From assembly GCF_025562455.1 (NCBI RefSeq), contig NZ_JAHPRO010000001.1:124001-188000 (forward strand): 64,000 nt of DNA, in the 5' to 3' direction. Positions 27,735 through 36,112 of the stretch are shown here, one piece after another (position 1 is the stretch's first letter; each line of letters begins with the position of its first letter). Both the position numbers and the translations under genes were made by a program. Origin of the DNA: Acinetobacter sp. WU_MDCI_Axc73 (GTDB taxonomy: Bacteria > Pseudomonadota > Gammaproteobacteria > Pseudomonadales > Moraxellaceae). The notes below the pieces were generated by a model, which was given only the letters and a program-made list of their open reading frames with translations, was not told the origin of the DNA and ran no database searches.

Positions 27735-28242
27735 TCATTAATTTTGGTATTGGACTGACTCCTTTACCAAAATGCTTTACATAGATTAAGCGCGTTTATT
27801 TTCAATAGAGGTGTAATAACTTTATAATTTCGTTTAATATTTACACAATTTTCTATTAAAACAATCATTAACAAAATAAAAAAGTATAGCGATTTATTTC
27901 TGATAAACCCATGAAGCTTTACATTGGCACTAATATACAAGAACACCCAACGCATCGCAAATGATTCTCATTAAATAAAATCGTGTTTTATATTCATCAC
28001 GACTAAAAAAACATCACTTTTTGACTGATGATAGAATTTTCACAAATATTAACAATGGAAACCAAACCATCTATTCGATCCTTACACGAATGCGTATACA
28101 ATTTTGAATTTTAAGAAAACTGTATTTCTTAAAGAAGAATAAAGTAAGGCTGTTATGATTTGAAAAATATTTAGTTATTTACTTACACTCTCACCTTTCT
28201 TTTTAATTAATATCATTAAATCTGATTCATGAGTAATCATCC
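27735..28242. other. Intergenic region between the 72-residue gene and uppP
   Basis: A 9-bp inverted repeat (ATTTTGGTA 27741-27749 with TACCAAAAT 27765-27773) follows the upstream gene. The rest is AT-rich with no supported gene; a 63-codon minus-strand frame at 27764-27955 has no supporting signals. Confidence 0.4.
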
Positions 28243-29043
28243 ATGCAACACCTTGAAGCCTTTAAGGCTCTCTTTTTAGGACTCATTGAAGGTCTAACTG
28301 AGTTTTTACCTATTTCCAGTACAGGCCACCTTATTCTTTTCGGTCATCTGATTGACTTTCATTCTGATAGTGGACGTGTGTTCGAAGTCGTCATTCAGTT
28401 AGGTGCTATTTTGGCAGTTTGCTGGTTATATCGACAAAAAATCATCGATTTGGTCAAAGGTTTTTTTAGTGGAGATACAGAGGCGCGTCACTTTTGTATC
28501 AGTGTTTTGATTGCTTTTTTTCCAGCGGTCATTATAGGTGTGATGGCAGTTGATTTTATTAAATCTGTACTGTTTAGCCCTTTAGTTGTAGCCATTGCAT
28601 TGATTGTGGGTGGTTTAATTATTTTCTGGGCAGAATCAATCAAATTTGATCATAAAACGACAGAAGCCACTCAAATCACCTTTAAACAGGCTTTATTGGT
28701 TGGTCTGGCTCAATGTCTTGCCATGATTCCTGGCACATCAAGATCTGGTGCGACGATTGTAGGGGGAATGTTCTCAGGGCTTTCACGTAAAGCAGCAACC
28801 GAGTTCTCTTTTTTTCTGGCGATGCCTACCATGCTAGGTGCAGCAACATTTGACTTAATTCGTAATGCAAATGTACTCACCGCAGATAATATGACCAATA
28901 TTGCACTTGGCTTTATCACCGCTTTTCTCGCGGCATTGTTTGTAGTGAAAGCTTTAGTACGTTTTGTGGAAAAACATACTTTACGTGTTTTTGCTTGGTA
29001 TCGGATTGCTTTAGGTCTGATTATTATGTTTGTGATGTTATAA
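28243..29043 (+). CDS. uppP: Undecaprenyl-diphosphatase (bacitracin resistance protein family)
   Basis: 266 residues with about eight membrane segments. Both catalytic motifs are present: [17 protein letters not shown] near the N-terminus and [13 protein letters not shown] near residue 165. It dephosphorylates undecaprenyl pyrophosphate to recycle the lipid carrier for peptidoglycan and other envelope polymers. Its conservation contrasts with the small unknown genes on either side. A bidirectional terminator follows. Confidence 0.96.
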   Translation: MQHLEAFKALFLGLIEGLTEFLPISSTGHLILFGHLIDFHSDSGRVFEVVIQLGAILAVCWLYRQKIIDLVKGFFSGDTEARHFCISVLIAFFPAVIIGVMAVDFIKSVLFSPLVVAIALIVGGLIIFWAESIKFDHKTTEATQITFKQALLVGLAQCLAMIPGTSRSGATIVGGMFSGLSRKAATEFSFFLAMPTMLGAATFDLIRNANVLTADNMTNIALGFITAFLAALFVVKALVRFVEKHTLRVFAWYRIALGLIIMFVML

Positions 29044-29055
29044 ATTTTGATCAAT

Positions 29056-29092
29056 AAAAAAGCTCAGAATACTTTTGTTTTCTGAGCTTTTT
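29056..29092. terminator. Bidirectional terminator between uppP and the DUF333 lipoprotein
   Basis: AAAAAGCTCAGAA pairs with TTCTGAGCTTTTT around a 10-base loop, with A and T runs on the two sides, between converging genes. Confidence 0.9.
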
Positions 29093-29097
29093 ATGCT

Positions 29098-29346
29098 TTA
29101 TTTTTGAGGATGATCTTGTCTAAATAATTGCCATTCTTCAATCACACGACCATCGGGTAAGGTACAATTACCATAAGTATCGCCATTTGAATTCTTTTTC
29201 ATCTCCAACTTACCACCTTGATCGATACAGTACTGGCTTGCTGGATTAGGCATTCCAATTTTTTGTGGTGGAGGTGTATTAGTCGTGCTACAAGCAGATA
29301 AAACAAGAGCGCTACCACATAAAATAAATAAGATTTTTTTAGTCAT
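29098..29346 (-). CDS. DUF333-family small lipoprotein
   Basis: 82 residues. The lipobox LVLSAC gives a lipidated Cys at about residue 19. The mature part matches the DUF333 pattern: NPASQYCIDQGG, then two further Cys-containing elements ending CTLPDGRVIEEW. Such proteins are annotated as putative hemolysins, but the function is unproven. Converges on uppP. Confidence 0.8.
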   Translation of the reverse strand: MTKKILFILCGSALVLSACSTTNTPPPQKIGMPNPASQYCIDQGGKLEMKKNSNGDTYGNCTLPDGRVIEEWQLFRQDHPQK

Positions 29347-29419
29347 TATTTGATTTCACACTTCAACTTGAACTTTATAGATTATCCACGATTTTTAAAT
29401 TTTAAACTGTTAAATTTAG

Positions 29420-29662
29420 TTAGTTCATTGCAATCATTTTGACTAAAATGTGTTGAGATTCATCATTTTCATCATACGTTTGTTTTCGTATCAACTCTTT
29501 ATACTTGACCCGAAAATCGCGACCGCTAAAAGTCACCACAGAAGGTATATTGTCAAAATATGTACTCCCCGTATCTAGGTACTCTTCATGTAAAGCAGTT
29601 CCCAGTTGATAATCATCACCTTTGAGCACGACATATTTTACTGTTGTTCTCATTTTATCCAT
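29420..29662 (-). CDS. Hypothetical protein, 80 residues
   Basis: Small soluble acidic protein (YVVLKGDDYQLGTALHEEY...) without signal peptide or membrane segment. The start may be ATG 29662 or ATG 29653. It lies 73 bases upstream of the DUF333 gene on the same strand. No family is recognised. Confidence 0.5.
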   Translation of the reverse strand: MDKMRTTVKYVVLKGDDYQLGTALHEEYLDTGSTYFDNIPSVVTFSGRDFRVKYKELIRKQTYDENDESQHILVKMIAMN

Positions 29663-30296
29663 ACTATTTAAACCTTTTCAGCTTATTGTTTACCGCTTTA
29701 CATAGCTTGACCAGTTATATAAACAATTAATAAACAAAACAATTCTAAAAAAATCATCAATTTGAATAAACTTCTTTACAAAGTGCTTTTTATTTTTGCC
29801 ATGCGAGGAAAATAAAAGCGTTTAAACAATCGTGAAAGAAGTCTAAAGCCAAGCTTTTGTTAAATACTATTCACCCGATCTACTGTTAAGTCAATTAGAA
29901 AAGTAAATAGGACTGTAATCTTAGTCTCCCTAAGACTCAACCATGCGCCATGTATATGAGAAGATGCGGATCTATGTTTTTTCTGGAATATAGCTTTCTA
30001 CACAGATTTTTGAGTATTTCGTTAAAACCAAATTAAAATACCTAAACGAACTTTGGTTCAATGTTCAACTTAGCACACTCATCAAAGCATTTCGTTTCGT
30101 TTGAAATTATTATCAAATACAAAGATCAATAATTCGATTGCAAATAGAATCGATTGGGGATCTTTAAAAAAGATTTATAAACAATGAAAAATTTTGAGAA
30201 TCACACTATTTCGAACAACACTGGGATCAAATTTAGACAATAAAATATTCAAAAAATTATTTATTTTTCAAAATATTATTTAGACAATAGTTAAGT
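29663..30296. other. AT-rich intergenic region, nothing recognised
   Basis: 634 bases with no supported gene on either strand. Short self-complementary stretches near 29925-29940 (CTTAG...CTAAG) are too weak to name. Confidence 0.4.
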
Positions 30297-30533
30297 TTAT
30301 TCGATTTTAAGTTGATATTCATCTTGAGTAATTTTTATTTTTAATTTTCGATACTTACGCTTATGTGGATCTAAAGCAGATTCCAGTATTTCGCTTTTGA
30401 ACTGAGCATCATTCATCAGTTCAGCATATATTTTATAACCTATTAAAATTTTACTGGGTTTTTCTTTAGTCTCTTTAAAAGCATCAATAATATTATTTAA
30501 ATAATCTAAGTTAGTCTCATTGGTTTTTTTCAT
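30297..30533 (-). CDS. Hypothetical protein, 78 residues
   Basis: Begins at ATG 30533 with AAAGAG about nine bases upstream; a TTG-led extension to 30557 is less likely. The sequence (MKKTNETNLDYLNNIIDAF...) is Lys- and Glu-rich with two predicted helices and a basic C-terminal part (DPHKRKYRKLKIK). No family is recognised. It lies alone in AT-rich DNA, just downstream of the candidate small RNA. Confidence 0.45.
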   Translation of the reverse strand: MKKTNETNLDYLNNIIDAFKETKEKPSKILIGYKIYAELMNDAQFKSEILESALDPHKRKYRKLKIKITQDEYQLKIE

Positions 30534-31051
30534 CGTGCAATGCTCTTTGATTTTCAAATCAATTTAACATTTAATTTTTACAACAATATGAATGAGGGCT
30601 ACTTTTTGACGTAGATTTTGAGAATAAAAAAAACCTGCCACTTGGGGAAGAAGCAGGCCATAAAACGCACAACTGATAAATCAAGGCATCTCTTGATCAC
30701 AATAAAACAACTTAAATACTTGTATTCATTAAATATTTTTATTAAATAAAAAATTGATACCAGCAAAAAATTATTATGAGCAAATTCTGATATTTAAAAA
30801 CTGAGTAGCTTGGACTTATTATATTAAAAATATACAGACTAGTCTACATGAAATTAAAGCGATATTAGACATAGAATTCATCTAAAAAGTAAATTAATTT
30901 TTACTTATAAAATGATAAATAAGCGAACTATCGTAACGCATTTATGCTGAAATTTGTTAAAAAACCATCTATTCAAAATAAATTACGCTAAATTAACCAA
31001 AGACATAACTCACATAAAAGCATTAAAAAGACTTTACAAGAGGATCTGACA
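30534..31051. other. Intergenic region containing a candidate small RNA
   Basis: No protein gene is supported. A minus-strand terminator-like hairpin at 30626-30657 belongs to no visible gene and, with an upstream stem-loop, suggests a small RNA (listed separately). The plus-strand end holds the AGAGG ribosome-binding site of the 31052 gene. Confidence 0.4.
30626..30750 (-). ncRNA. Candidate small RNA with its own intrinsic terminator
   Basis: On the minus strand a stem-loop (ATCAAG/CTTGAT, 30680-30697) is followed by a terminator hairpin: CCTGC pairs with GCAGG (30634-30657), with an inner CTT-CCCC-AAG stem, then eight T (30633-30626). No gene ends here, so the terminator is orphaned. A weak TTGCTG/TAATAA promoter-like pair lies upstream, suggesting a transcript of about 110-125 bases starting near 30745. 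The C-rich CCCC loop could be a seed. Related families of Acinetobacter small RNAs are known, but identity is not proven. Confidence 0.35.
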
Positions 31052-32110
31052 TTGATTAAAAAAGCACTCCTAAGTAGTTTAATCGGCGCTAGTTTATTTT
31101 TGGTATCCTTTACAGCCCAAACTTGTACGCGAGTGGTGTATCAAGGTAATAACCAAAATATTATTACTGCCCGCTCGATGGACTGGAAACAAGATGTCGG
31201 TACCAACTTATGGATTTTGCCGAGCGGTGTAAAACGTAGTGGCAATGCGGGTAAAAATTCGATTCATTGGACATCTAAATATGGCAGTGTGGTTGCTACA
31301 GGTTACGATATCTCAACCACAGATGGTGTGAATGAAGCAGGCTTAAATGCCAACTTACTTTGGCTTGTTGAATCTCAATATCCAGATCAAACCAAATCAG
31401 ATAAACCCAAACTGACGATTGCTGCGTGGGCGCAATATGTCTTAGATAATTTTGCAACTGTAGATGAGGCAGTCAAAGCGCTACAAAAAGAACCATTTAT
31501 TATCGTTACTGATGCTGTACCAGGTGAGAAACGTTTAGCCACCTTACACTTATCGATTTCTGATAAAACAGGAGACAGTGCAATAGTTGAATACATTAAT
31601 GGTAAACAAGTCATTCATCATGATGCTAGTTATCAAGTGATGACCAACTCTCCAATTTTTGCTGAGCAACTTGCACTAAATGAATATTGGAAACAAATTG
31701 GTGGAACAGTTTTCCTCCCAGGAACCAATCGCGCATCAGACCGTTTTGCCAGAGCTTCTTTTTATATCAATGCCATTCCTAAAAATGATGATCCGAAGGA
31801 AGCACTTGCCTCAGTTTTCAGTGTCATTCGAAATGTATCTGTCCCATATGGCCTGAATACTCAAGAATAGCCAAATATCTCTTCAACCCGCTGGCGTACA
31901 GTCGTTGATCATAAGCGTAAACTTTACTTTTTCGAATCGGCAGTTTCCCCCAATAGTTTTTGGGTCGATCTTAACAAAATTAATTTCAAAGATGGGGTGA
32001 CACTTAAGTTAGATTTAGGTAAAAATCAAGAGAACATCTATGCAGGTGATGCAACAGCACAGTTCAAAGCTTCACAACCCTTTCATTTTCTGGGCATAGA
32101 CAAAGATTAA
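31052..32110 (+). pseudogene. Linear amide C-N hydrolase (choloylglycine hydrolase family), interrupted by an amber codon
   Basis: The frame begins at TTG 31052 (AGAGG site 7-8 bases upstream) and runs 272 codons to a TAG at 31868-31870. The same frame then continues another 79 codons, with coherent protein (SSTRWRTVVDHKRKLYFFES), to TAA 32108-32110. The signal peptide ends TAQ before Cys-Thr-Arg, the expected N-terminal nucleophile Cys after cleavage. With the tail it has the family's usual length of about 350. Members hydrolyse bile-salt, penicillin V or acyl-homoserine-lactone amides. It is either a recent nonsense pseudogene or a truncated protein. Confidence 0.8.
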
Positions 32111-32146
32111 GAAAATGAATACAACATCTTTAAGGGGAAATCTGAA

Positions 32147-32632
32147 ATGAAAAAAATAGTTGGATTAATGACAGCTTTGGTTTTATTACAAGGTTGTACA
32201 ACTGTTCCTGAAACTAAAAGTAACACTGACCGATTAGCAACAGCAGGATTGTTACTGTGTAAACCAAACGAACAGTGTCCGATTATGGCCGCCTCATGGA
32301 ATTCGGAGAATAAAAATCAACTTCGTATTGATGTTCGTTTAAATAGCAGCTATCTCTATTATGATATCAAAAAAATCACCTTTATCGTAGATGGTAAACA
32401 TCTGAGTTATACTCCGACACAACCCACTGAACTCGAATATATTAGTCGTTTAGAACCAAAACGCTCATCGAACCATGTCATTGTACCAAGTAGTTTTTTG
32501 AATGATTTTAAAAATGCAAAACGTATTGATGTTCAAATCAATACAGATCACGGCGCAATCAAACGCCCAATGTACATTGATGGACAAGCTTCTTCAGCCT
32601 ATCAAAATTTTGTCAATGTCTATGCTTCTTAA
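32147..32632 (+). CDS. Lipoprotein of unknown function, 161 residues
   Basis: A lipobox LLQGC follows a 16-residue signal segment. The mature protein has a Cys pair (LLCKPNEQCP) and a beta-rich body. It begins 36 bases after the interrupted hydrolase gene, with GGGGA upstream of the ATG, and may be co-transcribed with it. No family is recognised. Confidence 0.65.
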   Translation: MKKIVGLMTALVLLQGCTTVPETKSNTDRLATAGLLLCKPNEQCPIMAASWNSENKNQLRIDVRLNSSYLYYDIKKITFIVDGKHLSYTPTQPTELEYISRLEPKRSSNHVIVPSSFLNDFKNAKRIDVQINTDHGAIKRPMYIDGQASSAYQNFVNVYAS

Positions 32633-32651
32633 CTAGGCATTTCAGCTTTGA

Positions 32652-32691
32652 GCATAAAAAAACTCACCCTAATCGGTGAGTTTTTTTATGC
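32652..32691. terminator. Strong bidirectional terminator between the lipoprotein and aroC
   Basis: A 17-bp perfect stem (from GCATAAAAAAACTCACC) closes on a 6-base loop, with seven A and seven T in the arms, between converging genes. Confidence 0.93.
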
Positions 32692-32701
32692 AATACTGAA
32701 C

Positions 32702-33793
32702 TTATGGTTCAATTGGTGCAAATGGAGCAACAACATCCGCATTTTGTGCACGGTTTCTCATGAAGTGATCCATCAAAACAATTGCAAGCATCGCTTCCGC
32801 AATGGGTGTTGCCCGAACACCCACGCAAGGATCATGACGACCTTTAGTTAATACGTCGGTATTTTCACGATCAAGATTAATCGTTTGACCTGAAGTCGTA
32901 ATACTTGCGGTTGGTTTGAGTGCAATAGCGACACGAATAGTTTGTCCACTCGAAATACCACCTAAAATACCACCAGCATGATTAGCAAGAAAACCCTCTG
33001 TCGTTAACTCATCACGACTTTCATGACCAAACTGACCTGCTACAGCAAAACCATCACCAATTTCGACACCTTTTACCGCGTTGATGCTCATCATGGCATG
33101 TGCGATATCAGCATCTAAACGGTCAAATACAGGCTCCCCCCAACCCACTGGAACTTTTTCAGCTAAAATTTCCAGTTTTGCACCACAGCTTGTACCTTGC
33201 TCACGCAAAGAAGTCACTAAGGCTTCGAAACGTGGTACGGCAGCAACATCACCACAGAAAAATGGATTATTCGGAACTTCATTCCAATCCAGTTTTTCTG
33301 AAATTTCATTACCAATTTGCGTTACATGTCCACGAATCACAATACCAAATTTTTCAGCAAGATATTTCTTTGCAATTGCACCCGCTGCAACACGCATTGC
33401 TGTTTCACGCGCACTGGAACGTCCGCCACCACGATAATCACGGAAACCATACTTTTGCGTATAAGTATAATCCGCATGCCCTGGGCGAAAGGTTTGGGCA
33501 ATATTGCCATAATCTTTTGATTTCTGGTCTGTATTGTGAATCAATAAACCAATAGATGTTCCTGTCGTTTTGCCTTCAAAAACTCCAGAAATAATTTCAA
33601 CTTCATCAGGCTCTTTACGCTGCGTTGCAAATTTGGAGGTTCCTGGTTTACGACGATCTAAATCTTTTTGCAAATCTTTTTCACAGAGCTCAAGTCCCGG
33701 CGGAACACCATCGACAATCGCCATTAAACCGACACCATGTGATTCTCCGCAGGTGGTCACACGAAAGAGTTGTCCTATACTGTTCCCTGCCAT
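32702..33793 (-). CDS. aroC: Chorismate synthase
   Basis: 363 residues. The start [20 protein letters not shown] contains the first family signature; [19 protein letters not shown] and [17 protein letters not shown] are the other two. It converts EPSP to chorismate with reduced FMN, the last shikimate step. It follows prmB by 13 bases on the same strand. Confidence 0.97.
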   Translation of the reverse strand: MAGNSIGQLFRVTTCGESHGVGLMAIVDGVPPGLELCEKDLQKDLDRRKPGTSKFATQRKEPDEVEIISGVFEGKTTGTSIGLLIHNTDQKSKDYGNIAQTFRPGHADYTYTQKYGFRDYRGGGRSSARETAMRVAAGAIAKKYLAEKFGIVIRGHVTQIGNEISEKLDWNEVPNNPFFCGDVAAVPRFEALVTSLREQGTSCGAKLEILAEKVPVGWGEPVFDRLDADIAHAMMSINAVKGVEIGDGFAVAGQFGHESRDELTTEGFLANHAGGILGGISSGQTIRVAIALKPTASITTSGQTINLDRENTDVLTKGRHDPCVGVRATPIAEAMLAIVLMDHFMRNRAQNADVVAPFAPIEP

Positions 33794-33806
33794 ATCTACA
33801 ACTCCT

Positions 33807-34817
33807 TTAAGCTTCTAAAGATTCTTGAAATAAATGCTGATAACGGCGGCATTGCTCTGCGGTTAAAGCAAAAATACCTGACCCACCTTTTTTAAAGGTC
33901 AACCAATGGAAGTCAATCGTATGAAAATTCTGACGCATTGCCCATTCAGAATTCCCTACTTCAATGACAATTAAACCATCTTCAGTTAAATAATCTGCCG
34001 CTTGAGCCAACATTTTACGCACCAGATCCAAGCCATCCTGACCCGCTGCCAAAGCTAGTTCTGGTTCATGTAAAAATTCTTCAGGCAAATCTGCCATGTC
34101 TTCAGCATCCACATAAGGTGGATTACTGACAATTAAATCATATTGATTTTCAGCAGGAATCTTTGAAAATAAATCAGATTCTAATAACGCGACTTGATAT
34201 TGCTTATCATGATGCTCTGTATTAATCGCTGCGACTTCAAGTGCATCTTTAGAAATATCAGTTGCATCCACTTCCGATTCAGGAAACGCATAAGCCAAAG
34301 CAATTGCAATACAACCTGAACCTGTGCACATATCTAAAATACGTTGCGGAGTTTTAGGATTTGAGTTTTCAGGCAAATTATTTATTGCCTCATGCATATT
34401 GTTATGTTCGTCCAGACAATAGGGTGCGAAACGCTGTTCAATCAGTTCAGCAATAGGTGAACGTGGAATCAATACGCGTTCATCGACATAAAATGGCTTG
34501 TTGGCAAAGTAAGCTAGATTGAGCAAATAAGAGGTAGGGATACGTTCATTAACACGACGCTCAAGCAAACTTAAAAATTCAGCTTTTTCACTTGGCAAAA
34601 GTTTTGCATCCAGAATCTCGGCATCTGCGGCCCATTCTAGAGAAAGCGTTTGTAAAACGAGCGCTGAGCTTTCCGCAAAATAATCTTCAGTTCCTTGACC
34701 TAAATGAGCATCGTATTGACGTAATGCAGTCACTCCAAAACGAATAAAATCGCGAATTGTTGTTAAGTTTTCTGCGGCTTCCTGTAATTGTTCAGGATTA
34801 ATGGTCGGTCGCTCCAC
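33807..34817 (-). CDS. prmB: 50S ribosomal protein L3 N5-glutamine methyltransferase
   Basis: 336 residues. The AdoMet motif [15 protein letters not shown] and the HemK-family catalytic [10 protein letters not shown] are present, with the PrmB-specific N-terminal [11 protein letters not shown]. It methylates a glutamine of ribosomal protein L3. A second HemK-family gene, prmC, lies at 39.9 kb. The adjacent order prmB-aroC is common in gammaproteobacteria. Confidence 0.92.
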   Translation of the reverse strand: MERPTINPEQLQEAAENLTTIRDFIRFGVTALRQYDAHLGQGTEDYFAESSALVLQTLSLEWAADAEILDAKLLPSEKAEFLSLLERRVNERIPTSYLLNLAYFANKPFYVDERVLIPRSPIAELIEQRFAPYCLDEHNNMHEAINNLPENSNPKTPQRILDMCTGSGCIAIALAYAFPESEVDATDISKDALEVAAINTEHHDKQYQVALLESDLFSKIPAENQYDLIVSNPPYVDAEDMADLPEEFLHEPELALAAGQDGLDLVRKMLAQAADYLTEDGLIVIEVGNSEWAMRQNFHTIDFHWLTFKKGGSGIFALTAEQCRRYQHLFQESLEA

Positions 34818-35069
34818 TCAGGGGTCTCCAAAAGATAATGATGCAAAACGGCTTATGATACCTTGTTTTGTCTTGATTTTTAATGCCTAAAGCGAGTGGA
34901 TTCAATTTTAAATCAAGTTGACTTATTTCTCTTTTTAAATCAAGATTTTTCTTACTCTTTAATAATATAATAAAATCATAAGCTTGTGATTTAACTTACT
35001 TTTAAAATATAATATCAAATTATTAAGCTAACTCATTGTTCTTAAATGATTTATTAATAATATTTCATA
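34818..35069 (+). promoter_or_regulatory. AT-rich leader-like region of the CRISPR array
   Basis: 252 bases upstream of the first repeat, with A/T runs and no gene. The degenerate repeat is at the other end, so this side is the probable leader and promoter side. No exact promoter was identified. Confidence 0.4.
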
Positions 35070-35457
35070 GTTTCCTATCGCATAGATAGTTTAGAAGGGG
35101 CTGCATTAATCCTTGTGCAATCTTCAGACGTTTCCTATCGCATAGATAGTTTAGAAGTAAATAGAGTGGGCCAGTAATCACATAGGCGGGTTTCCTATCG
35201 CATAGATAGTTTAGAAGGATAATCATCCGTTCATGAGCCAGTTTCATAAGTTTCCTATCGCATAGATAGTTTAGAAGTGAAGAATTTAAAAACCGTAGAT
35301 TAACTAAAAGTTTCCTATCGCATAGATAGTTTAGAAGCACCACACAAAAATGCCCTTTTTGAATAGTTCGTTTCCTATCGTATAGATAGTTTAGAAGTGA
35401 AACTTACCGAAATGTCTTTGATTTAGATCGTTTCCTATCGCATAGATAGTTTATCTA
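35070..35457 (+). CRISPR. CRISPR array, I-F-like repeats, 7 repeats and 6 spacers, no cas genes nearby
   Basis: 28-base repeats start at 35070, 35130, 35190, 35250, 35310, 35370 and 35430, giving an exact 60-base period with six 32-base unique spacers. The repeat begins GTTTCCTATCG, contains the palindromic CTATCGCATAGATAG and ends TTTAGAAG, matching the layout of type I-F repeats (GTTCACTGCC...TTAGAAA). The sixth repeat has one C-to-T change. The seventh loses its last four bases at 35454, marking the trailer end. Transcription is predicted on the plus strand from the AT-rich side. Confidence 0.95.
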
Positions 35458-35643
35458 TTTTTTTGATTCCAAACATTTTGTTTTTAATTGCTGCATCGCT
35501 AAAGGATCCATCGGTGCAGTCATCATGGCTCGATAAACCCGACACTCCTGTGTTTCTTTAGTTGCTTGAGGTTTAGTATTAAATGTATGACATCCCATCA
35601 GCCCCAAAGAGAAAATACATCCTAAAACAAATTTGAAGAACAT
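35455..35643 (-). CDS. Small lipoprotein of unknown function, 62 residues
   Basis: The signal segment FSLGLMGC provides a lipobox. The mature part is short, with two Cys and many Met and Lys (RVYRAMMTAPMDPLAMQQL). Its TAG stop (35455-35457) directly abuts the degenerate last CRISPR repeat. No family is recognised beyond small Acinetobacter-type lipoproteins. Confidence 0.6.
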   Translation of the reverse strand: MFFKFVLGCIFSLGLMGCHTFNTKPQATKETQECRVYRAMMTAPMDPLAMQQLKTKCLESKK

Positions 35644-35739
35644 TAGAATTTCTAACTTAGTATTTGCCTATATCAACTCCAATTTTAAAGCGCAAAAAAA
35701 TAAATAGAAACCTTTTACTGCATATCTTTGAAAATTTGG

Positions 35740-36097
35740 TGAGCCGAATAAATTAGAGATTTTAGCAACTCAACTCTTTGATGCTGATGACTCTAATGTC
35801 CTTTAGTTCAAGGTTGTATGGCTTGTCTGTTCTTTACAATCGTTTCAGAGCCACATAATCAGCAAGCGCATGATTTATTTATTGGCTCTATGATTGGTGC
35901 TTGGGCGAACTTACGCCTATTCCGTGATGGATATTGGTATTTTTCAGATGCATAACTCAGATTAAAAAGTTTGCACAATATTATGGCGTGAGACTTTCTG
36001 TACGATAGGCAATGAAGCCAAAGTAAAATTAACAAACTTATGGTTAAAACAAGCAGATGGAGATCACTCAAATATGAACTCTCCCCACACTCCTTAA
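35740..36097 (+). pseudogene. Decayed flavin reductase (FMN-binding split-barrel) gene
   Basis: A 46-codon piece at 35818-35955, with a few in-frame residues before it, reads CMACLFFTIVSEPHNQQAHD then LFIGSMIGAWANLRLFRDG. That is the C-terminal pattern of the flavin-reductase-like family (ECxx...HDLFIGxVxAAWADxRVFxDG). After a frame change the tail continues as LKSLHN and then TIGNEAKVKLTNLWLK, ending at TAA 36095-36097, as in LHHxxGGxFYxIGE homologs. At least two frameshifts or stops are needed. The N-terminal half is missing or too decayed to recognise. Confidence 0.5.
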
Positions 36098-36112
36098 GAT
36101 AGATTTAATGAT

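Noticed and set aside
27764..27955. A 63-codon minus-strand frame with a hydrophobic segment
   Set aside because: AT-rich DNA easily gives such frames; no start signal or homology seen.
29880..29960. Possible tRNA-like or structured RNA around CTTAG...CTAAG
   Set aside because: Stem is only 5 bp and no terminator or cloverleaf fits.
35065..35343. A 92-codon minus-strand frame with a repeated LLNYLCDRK motif
   Set aside because: It is a translation of the CRISPR repeats; the 60-base period keeps one frame open.
35859..36071. A 70-codon minus-strand frame over the flavin reductase remnant
   Set aside because: The plus strand carries the recognisable family motifs, so this is antisense shadow.
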